DNA from: Tuberibacillus sp. Marseille-P3662
GTDB taxonomy: Bacteria; Bacillota; Bacilli; Bacillales; Sporolactobacillaceae
Direction of reading: 5' to 3'
NCBI RefSeq assembly: GCF_900178005.1
Contig: NZ_FXBS01000006.1
Span: 434,001 to 498,000 of the forward strand
DNA length: 64,000 nt
The notes under the pieces: model-generated
What the model was told of the DNA's origin: nothing
Seen by the model: only the letters and a program-made list of their open reading frames with translations
Databases searched by the model: none
In this document: positions 57,686 to 64,000 of the stretch, in pieces
How positions within the stretch are numbered: position 1 is the stretch's first letter
Layout of the letters: every line of letters starts with the position of its first letter
Made by a program: the position numbers and the translations under genes

Positions 57686-58396
57686 TTGAAACATGTATTT
57701 CTTCATAAACAAAATTGGCTGATTCGGCTATGGAAATGGTCTTTTTTTATTTTCGGCCTTCTTATTATGTCATTGGGTATTGCGTTAATGATTGAAGCCC
57801 ATCTCGGCAGCGCGCCTTGGGATGTTCTTCATATTGGCTTATATAAACATTTCGGATTAACTGTAGGAACGTGGTCGGTCATCGTTGGTTGCTTAATTAT
57901 AACAACAACGAGTTTGCTAAGGCGATGCTTTCCAGAAACAGGCGCCTTACTAAATATGGTACTTGTCGGTGCATTTATAGACTTGTTTTTACATTTTTTG
58001 GCGGCTCCTGATTCATGGGCTGGTAAGACGGGGTTTCTGCTTATCGGTATTTTAATTAATGGCATTGGCATCAGTGTGTATATTTCAGGTGACAAAGGTG
58101 CCGGCCCTCGGGATACGCTCATGTTATATTTAACCGAAAAAACGGGTTGGAAAGTGTCGCATATCCGACGAATGATGGAACTGTGTGTACTGATTGCTGG
58201 TTGGCTTATGGGCGGTCCGGTATCAGCTGGAACTGTCCTATTCGGATTAACGATCGGGACGCTTGTTGGATGGTTCTTGCCATTCTTCCGGAAAGTAATG
58301 CAAACTTTGGTTGAAAGAGGTGCTGACAGTGAAGATTTCTACAAAAGGTCGTTACGGGTTGACCATCATGATGGCGCTGGCGAGAAAGCACGGTAG
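57686..58396 (+). CDS. YczE/YyaS/YitT-family membrane protein
   Basis: 236 residues with five or six helices. IMSLGIALMIEAHLGSAPWDVLHIGLYKHFGLTVGTWSVIVG is the family signature, repeated partly as GIGISVYISGDKGAGPRDTLMLYL. Function unknown. TTG 57686, ten bases after GGAG. The last 23 codons run into cymR in another frame (68-bp overlap), which gives a polar tail unlike the rest; such a long overlap is odd and could mean a lost upstream stop. Confidence 0.82.
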   Translation: MKHVFLHKQNWLIRLWKWSFFIFGLLIMSLGIALMIEAHLGSAPWDVLHIGLYKHFGLTVGTWSVIVGCLIITTTSLLRRCFPETGALLNMVLVGAFIDLFLHFLAAPDSWAGKTGFLLIGILINGIGISVYISGDKGAGPRDTLMLYLTEKTGWKVSHIRRMMELCVLIAGWLMGGPVSAGTVLFGLTIGTLVGWFLPFFRKVMQTLVERGADSEDFYKRSLRVDHHDGAGEKAR

Positions 58397-58751
58397 TGGG
58401 CCGACGTCGCTTAAATCGATTGCCGAACAACATCGGTTATCAGAACATTACCTTGAGCAGCTAATTGCGCCCTTAAGGAACGCTGGTTTTGTCAATAGTA
58501 TCCGGGGAGCCTACGGTGGATATGTCTTAGCTAAAGATCCGTCTGAGATTACGAGTGCAGATATTATTAGAGTATTGGAAGGCCCGATTCGTCCAGTTGA
58601 GGTTATGGATGATGACGAGCCGGCCAAACAGGAATTATGGATTAAAATTCGTGATGCTGTTAAAAATGTTTTGGAAAATACAACGTTGAAAGATTTGATT
58701 GAATTTGATCGTCATGATAATATGCAAGATCCGTATATGTTCTTTATTTAA
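58329..58751 (+). CDS. cymR: Cysteine metabolism repressor CymR
   Basis: 140 residues, Rrf2 family. With O-acetylserine sulfhydrylase CysK it represses cystine uptake and cysteine synthesis genes. MKISTKGRYGLTIMMALARKHG, winged helix LKSIAEQHRLSEHYLEQLIAPL and IRGAYGGYVLAKDPSEIT agree closely with B. subtilis CymR. It lacks the three-cysteine FeS ligands of IscR, as CymR does. GTG 58329 follows AAAGAGGTG. It heads cymR-iscS-mnmA, the conserved order. Confidence 0.95.
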   Translation: MKISTKGRYGLTIMMALARKHGSGPTSLKSIAEQHRLSEHYLEQLIAPLRNAGFVNSIRGAYGGYVLAKDPSEITSADIIRVLEGPIRPVEVMDDDEPAKQELWIKIRDAVKNVLENTTLKDLIEFDRHDNMQDPYMFFI

Positions 58752-58778
58752 CATGAAGGGATCAAAAGGATGAGTTTG

Positions 58779-59921
58779 ATGAACGCAATTTACTTGGATC
58801 ATGCCGCGACAACACCGGTTCATCCTGATGTGATTGAACAGATGTCGCACGTTTATCGGGAGACATTTGGTAATCCATCCAGCATTCATCAATTCGGGCG
58901 TGTTGCGCAAAAACGTGTTGATGATGCGCGAAGAGCGGTTGCAAAAACCATTGGGGCATCGCCGGGTGAAGTCGTGTTTACGAGTGGTGGGACAGAAGCC
59001 GACAATCTTGCCATTGTCGGTGCGGCCCATGCGAATCAAGATCATGGACGCCACATTATTACGACGTCCGTTGAACATCATGCGGTTTTGAACACATGTC
59101 AAGCCCTTGAGGAACAGGGGTTTGATGTGACGTATTTGGATGTTGACGAACGTGGTAGGATAGACATTGATGATTTTAAGGCCAAAGTCAGGGACGATAC
59201 CATTCTCGTCTCAGTGATGTATGGTAATAATGAAGTCGGTACGATTCAACCGGTGCAAGAGATAGGTGAGTTTCTCGCTGATAAGCCTGCTTTGCTGCAT
59301 ACGGATGCGGTGCAGGCCTTTGGTGTGGTCGACATGAATGTCAGCGAGCTACAGGTTGATTTGTTATCGATGACGGCTCATAAAATTAATGGACCTAAAG
59401 GGATCGGTTTTTTATATATAAAAGATGGAACGAAGCTTGTTTCTCATCAACATGGTGGTGAACAAGAGCGCAAGCGGCGGGCGGGGACGCATAATGTTCC
59501 TGGTATCGTCGGTCTAAGCGAAGCCTTGTCGATTGCCTCTCATCAACGTGAGGCACGTGTAGATGATTACAGACGCTATCAGCAAGTGCTCTTGGATGTG
59601 TTTGACGAATACGGGATAGACTTTGCTATTAATGGCGATCCTGAACATGGTTTGGCACACATTTTAAACGCTTATTTCCCGGGAACGCATGTAGAATCAC
59701 TGCTCATGAATCTGGATTTATCGGGGGTGGCTGTTTCCAGCGGTTCAGCGTGTACAGCCGGTTCGATGGATCCTTCACATGTGTTGACAGCTATGCACGG
59801 AACAAATTCCGATCGTCCGGAAAGCTCGATTCGGATCAGTTTTGGCTTGCATAATGATGATGAGAACGTTCGTGAAGCCGCCGAAGTGATAGCGAAGACA
59901 GTGAAGCGGTTGACGAAATAG
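58779..59921 (+). CDS. iscS: Cysteine desulfurase
   Basis: 380 residues (YrvO type). Supplies persulfide sulfur to MnmA for tRNA thiolation. YLDHAATTP start, TSGGTEADNLAIVG, PLP-lysine motif SMTAHKINGPKGIGFLY (Lys near 203), catalytic Cys in SSGSACTAGS (near 324). ATG 58779 is nine bases after AAAAGGA; ATG 58770 touches it. Placed directly before mnmA, its partner. Confidence 0.96.
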   Translation: MNAIYLDHAATTPVHPDVIEQMSHVYRETFGNPSSIHQFGRVAQKRVDDARRAVAKTIGASPGEVVFTSGGTEADNLAIVGAAHANQDHGRHIITTSVEHHAVLNTCQALEEQGFDVTYLDVDERGRIDIDDFKAKVRDDTILVSVMYGNNEVGTIQPVQEIGEFLADKPALLHTDAVQAFGVVDMNVSELQVDLLSMTAHKINGPKGIGFLYIKDGTKLVSHQHGGEQERKRRAGTHNVPGIVGLSEALSIASHQREARVDDYRRYQQVLLDVFDEYGIDFAINGDPEHGLAHILNAYFPGTHVESLLMNLDLSGVAVSSGSACTAGSMDPSHVLTAMHGTNSDRPESSIRISFGLHNDDENVREAAEVIAKTVKRLTK

Positions 59922-59933
59922 AAAAGGTGGTGA

Positions 59934-61070
<1,137 letters not shown>

Positions 61071-61078
61071 TATATATG

Positions 61079-61109
61079 GGCACCGGAGAAAGATTCCGGT
61101 GTCTTTTTA
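61079..61109 (+). terminator. Terminator after mnmA
   Basis: GGCACCGGA/TCCGGTGTC, 7-nt loop, TTTTTA. Confidence 0.88.
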
Positions 61110-61151
61110 TGGTCAATTGCATGGAGTTAATGGAGTTAAGGATGACGTTTT

Positions 61152-61160
61152 TGATATACT
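61152..61160 (+). promoter_or_regulatory. Extended -10 promoter of yrrB-recD2
   Basis: TGATATACT matches an extended -10. The transcript would begin just before the hairpin repeat at 61187. Confidence 0.55.
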
Positions 61161-61186
61161 AGAGTATAGAAAGATTGATGTGGAGG

Positions 61187-61234
61187 GCACTTCCCCGCTA
61201 CTCTAAGTACAACCATTTCACTTTAGTGGGGAAG
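61187..61234 (+). repeat. Single diverged copy of the hisS-leader hairpin repeat
   Basis: GCACTTCCCCGCTAC onwards matches 43 of 48 positions of the 78-bp unit core. The stem is CTTCCCCGCTA (61190-61200) with TTAGTGGGGAAG (61223-61234), fully paired with one G-U. It lies in the presumed 5' leader of yrrB. Confidence 0.85.
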
Positions 61235-61262
61235 AAAGTTTAGATAATCATCGGCTAAGAAA

Positions 61263-61305
61263 CGCAACGTCCTATTGCGAACGCCGATGCTAGCACGTCC
61301 TGTGC
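61263..61305 (+). repeat. Two small hairpins with a shared CGTCCT loop
   Basis: CGCAA-CGTCCTA-TTGCG (61263-61279) and GCAC-GTCCT-GTGC (61293-61305), 13 bp apart, upstream of yrrB. The same loop in two different stems suggests a structured RNA motif or another dispersed repeat. Confidence 0.55.
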
Positions 61306-61336
61306 GTCGTAAAAATGATTGTAGGGGATGCTGTCT

Positions 61337-62008
61337 GTGTCTGACTTGATTGAACAAGGTTTACAGTTTTGGGAACAACAAAAATATGAAAAAGCGGCGC
61401 AAGCCTTTAATGATTATATCGAAACCTATCCGGATGACCCGGTTGGCTATACCAATTTTGGCAATTTGTTAACTACCATGCAGCAGCCGGAGAAAGCCCT
61501 CAACTTTTATCACAGGGCTTTGCAACTGGATGAGACTCATGCGCCGGCGTATTATGGGTACGGAAACACACTTTTTAATAGCGGTGAATACCATGAGGCG
61601 ATTAAACAGTATACAGAAACGATCAGTCATGGGTTTGAAGATGGTGACGTTCATTATATGATTGGACAGGCATATAGCAATCTCGGTCAAGCATTAATGG
61701 CCCTTGTACATTTTCAGCGTTCGTTGGAATGGCGTCCGGACGATACAGAAGCCAGGTTTCAATATGGTCTTTGCCTGTCAAAGACGGGATATGTCGATAT
61801 GGCCGTTCAACAGTGGAATCATGTTATTTCTGAACAACCAGAACATGCTGACGCTTTTTACAACTTGGGTGTCGCTTACAGTTATAAAGATGATACGGAA
61901 GCCGCAAAGAACTATTTTAGTCAGGCGCTGGCGATTCAAGAGGATCATATGCTGGCGTCTCATGCCTTGAAACAACTTGTGAAAAATCAGCAGAACAATG
62001 AATCATAG
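61337..62008 (+). CDS. yrrB: TPR-repeat protein YrrB
   Basis: 223 residues built from about six 34-residue tetratricopeptide repeats (for example GYTNFGNLLTTMQQPEKALN, AYYGYGNTLFNSGEYHEAIK, AFYNLGVAYSYKDDTEAAKN). Protein-interaction scaffold, partner unknown; B. subtilis yrrB lies at the same place between mnmA and recD2. GTG 61337 is nine bases after AGGGG, whereas ATG 61328 touches it. Confidence 0.9.
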   Translation: MSDLIEQGLQFWEQQKYEKAAQAFNDYIETYPDDPVGYTNFGNLLTTMQQPEKALNFYHRALQLDETHAPAYYGYGNTLFNSGEYHEAIKQYTETISHGFEDGDVHYMIGQAYSNLGQALMALVHFQRSLEWRPDDTEARFQYGLCLSKTGYVDMAVQQWNHVISEQPEHADAFYNLGVAYSYKDDTEAAKNYFSQALAIQEDHMLASHALKQLVKNQQNNES

Positions 62009-62022
62009 AGTGAGGGACCGAT

Positions 62023-64000
62023 ATGGTAGAGGTTGTTGAAGGGCGCCAAACTGATGAAGACAATTATATAAAGGGCACCCCCTATCGTGTGATTTTTAAA
62101 AACGATGATAATGCTTATACAGTAATGCGTGTCAAAGTAGAAGAGACAAATGAGGATCTGGACGATAAAGACATCGCAGTCATCGGTCACTTTCCCGTCA
62201 TTCATATGCATGAAAGCTATCACTTTACGGGAACGATTCAAGTTCATCCCCGTTACGGCAAGCAGTATGAAGTGCAGTATTATAAAAAGTTGTTACCGGA
62301 ATCCGAGGAAGGTATGATTCAATACTTGTCGGGTGATCTATTTCCGGGAATTGGTCAAAAAACAGCGGAGAGCATCATTCATACCCTTGGGGAAAATGCA
62401 GTCTCCAAAATCATTGATTCACCCGAATGTCTGAATGATGTGCCGAAACTTCCCGATGACAAAGCTAAGCAGCTGTATAACACATTAATGGAACACCAGG
62501 GGCTAGAAAGAATCATGCTTACTCTGTCAAAATATGGATTCGGTCCGCAATTGTCGATGAAAATCTATCAAACCTACGGGAATGAAACGGTGGAAATAAT
62601 CAATGATAATCCCTATTGTCTCGTACATGATGTTGACGGTATCGGGTTCCAGCGGTCGGATGAACTTGCTCAATCATTAGGTATGGATCGTGATCATCCC
62701 AATCGCATCCATGCAGCTATGATTTATTTGCTGACCGAGGAAGCGATGAATAATGGGCACGTCTTTCTTCCCATTGATGATATCATCGAGGCGACATTGA
62801 AATTACTGAATCAACCCACACCCATTATTAATGAAGGCCAAGTTATGCAAGAAATCGATGTCCTTGAGGAAGAGGGAAAGCTCGTCATTGAGGATGAGCA
62901 TATCTATTTGCCGAGTCTTTACTTTGCCGAAAAAGGTGTGGTTACGAGTATTAGTCACTTAGCTGAAGAGCCGTCGCCGCAGGCGGAATTTTCCGAGACT
63001 GAGTTCTTAGAGGCGTTAGGATCGCTTGAAGAACGCTTGGATATCCAATATGCACCCAGCCAGCGGAAGGCGATTCAGACGGCCTTAGCCTCGCCTGTTA
63101 TGTTGCTGACAGGTGGCCCTGGAACAGGAAAAACAACTGTCATTAAGGGAATGGTGGAAGTCTACGCTGAATTAAACGGTCTGTCCTTGAATCTTAAAGA
63201 TTACAAAGACGACGAAGATTATCCGTTTATTTTAATTGCGCCGACCGGTCGTGCCGCCAAGCGGATGGGAGAATCAACCGGGCTACCAGCTGTGACGATC
63301 CATCGATTATTGGGCTGGAAAGGTGAAGCCGGTTTTGATCATGATGATGAAAATCCAATTGCAGGCCGATTGTTAATCATTGATGAAATGTCAATGGTTG
63401 ACTTATGGCTAACCAATCAATTATTTAAATCACTCCCAGATAATATCCAAGTTGTGATTGTAGGTGATGAAGATCAACTACCTTCCGTAGGTCCTGGGCA
63501 AGTCTTGAAAGATTTTCTTGATGCCGAAGTGATTCCGACCGTACGGCTAACAGATATCTACCGGCAGGAGGATGGCTCATCGATTATCGAACTTGCTCAC
63601 CATATTAAGGATGGTCTCATTCCCGAGACATTGACCCAGCCGCAGATCGATCGCCGTTTTTTCAAATGCCGTCAGCGCGATATTATCGATGCGATTTGCC
63701 AAGTCTGCGAAAATGCTGTCAGTAAAGGTTATGCACCACGGGACATCCAGGTGCTTGCTCCCATCTATAAAGGGAATGCCGGTATTGATGCGATCAACCA
63801 GGCGCTACAAGATTTATTTAACCCTGATAGCGATGATAAGAAAACAATCACGTATGGTGATAAGGTTTATCGCGTGGGTGATAAAGTTTTACAGCTCATG
63901 AATGAACCTGAATCCAACGTCTTCAATGGCGATATTGGAGAGATTGTCGCCATTATTAAGGCAAAAGAAACGAAAGATAAAATTGAACGAGTGGTTGTAT
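62023..64000 (+). CDS. recD2: RecD2-type ATP-dependent helicase, 3' end missing
   Basis: 659 codons to the window edge with no stop. 5'-3' superfamily 1B helicase of the RecD2 group (YrrC), active in replication-fork and mismatch repair without RecBC. The long N-terminal OB and helix-hairpin-helix region (LFPGIGQKTAESII, HDVDGIGFQRSDELA) is followed by the helicase core: Walker A TGGPGTGKTT (about 363-372), motif Ia PTGRAAKRMGEST, IHRLLGW, motif II LLIIDEMSMVD, motif III GDEDQLPSVGPG. ATG 62023 is 14 bp after yrrB, behind GAGGGA. Confidence 0.96.
   Translation, partial: MVEVVEGRQTDEDNYIKGTPYRVIFKNDDNAYTVMRVKVEETNEDLDDKDIAVIGHFPVIHMHESYHFTGTIQVHPRYGKQYEVQYYKKLLPESEEGMIQYLSGDLFPGIGQKTAESIIHTLGENAVSKIIDSPECLNDVPKLPDDKAKQLYNTLMEHQGLERIMLTLSKYGFGPQLSMKIYQTYGNETVEIINDNPYCLVHDVDGIGFQRSDELAQSLGMDRDHPNRIHAAMIYLLTEEAMNNGHVFLPIDDIIEATLKLLNQPTPIINEGQVMQEIDVLEEEGKLVIEDEHIYLPSLYFAEKGVVTSISHLAEEPSPQAEFSETEFLEALGSLEERLDIQYAPSQRKAIQTALASPVMLLTGGPGTGKTTVIKGMVEVYAELNGLSLNLKDYKDDEDYPFILIAPTGRAAKRMGESTGLPAVTIHRLLGWKGEAGFDHDDENPIAGRLLIIDEMSMVDLWLTNQLFKSLPDNIQVVIVGDEDQLPSVGPGQVLKDFLDAEVIPTVRLTDIYRQEDGSSIIELAHHIKDGLIPETLTQPQIDRRFFKCRQRDIIDAICQVCENAVSKGYAPRDIQVLAPIYKGNAGIDAINQALQDLFNPDSDDKKTITYGDKVYRVGDKVLQLMNEPESNVFNGDIGEIVAIIKAKETKDKIERVVV

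Overview
The window is a contiguous stretch of chromosome from an endospore-forming member of the Bacillales (low-GC Firmicutes). Gene content and order follow the Bacillus subtilis hemL-to-recD2 region almost gene for gene: hemL, spoVID, ysxE, valS, folC, comC, spoIIB, radC, mreBCD, minCD, spoIVFAB, rng, rplU-prp-rpmA, spo0B-obg-pheB, niaR/safA, coxA-like, yebC, bofC, ruvAB, queA-tgt-yajC, yrbG, spoVB, comN, secD-secF, lapA, recJ-apt, relA-dtd, hisS-aspS, 6S RNA, rsfA, rarA, cymR-iscS-mnmA-yrrB-recD2. It is clearly not B. subtilis itself. maf, pheA and lytH are missing from their usual places. SecD and SecF are separate proteins. A membrane diguanylate cyclase sits in front of comC, an ArsB/NhaD-type transporter sits before yrbG, and nadE, metI-metC and an M42 peptidase lie between safA and yebC. 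No tRNA, rRNA, CRISPR array, transposase or phage gene was seen.

Layout. 1-3.5 kb: end of hemL, spore-coat genes spoVID and ysxE, and a small membrane protein on the other strand. 3.6-12.7 kb: T-box-controlled valS, folC, diguanylate cyclase plus prepilin peptidase, spoIIB, radC. 12.7-19.6 kb: cell shape (mreBCD), division-site selection (minCD), the SpoIVF complex that processes pro-sigmaK, and an RNase G-like protein. 19.6-23.3 kb: ribosomal L21 and L27 with the L27-processing protease Prp, then spo0B, obg, pheB. 23.3-31 kb: the NAD repressor niaR, the repeat-rich coat morphogen safA, nadE, a spore lipoprotein, a SAM-riboswitch metI-metC operon, an M42 peptidase. 31-42.3 kb: yebC, an unrecognised membrane gene flanked by a duplicated yebC end, bofC, LexA-type ruvAB, queuosine genes, yajC, membrane proteins, spoVB, comN. 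42.3-50.9 kb: secD-secF, lapA, recJ, apt, relA, dtd and a 52-residue mini-gene. 51-54.8 kb: a T-box leader, six tandem 78-bp hairpin repeats, then hisS-aspS. 54.8-64 kb: 6S RNA, rsfA, rarA, yczE-like, cymR, iscS, mnmA, yrrB and the start of recD2.

Shared themes are sporulation (spoVID, ysxE, spoIIB, spoIVFAB, spo0B, safA, coxA-like, bofC, spoVB, rsfA), tRNA charging and modification under T-box control (valS, hisS-aspS, queA, tgt, mnmA, dtd), and sulfur/methionine control (S-box metIC, cymR-iscS-mnmA). The most unusual feature is the block of six near-identical 78-bp units between the hisS T-box attenuator and the hisS start codon. Each unit can fold into an 11-bp stem, the last unit boundary supplies the hisS ribosome binding site, and a diverged copy with a compensated stem lies 10 kb away in front of yrrB.
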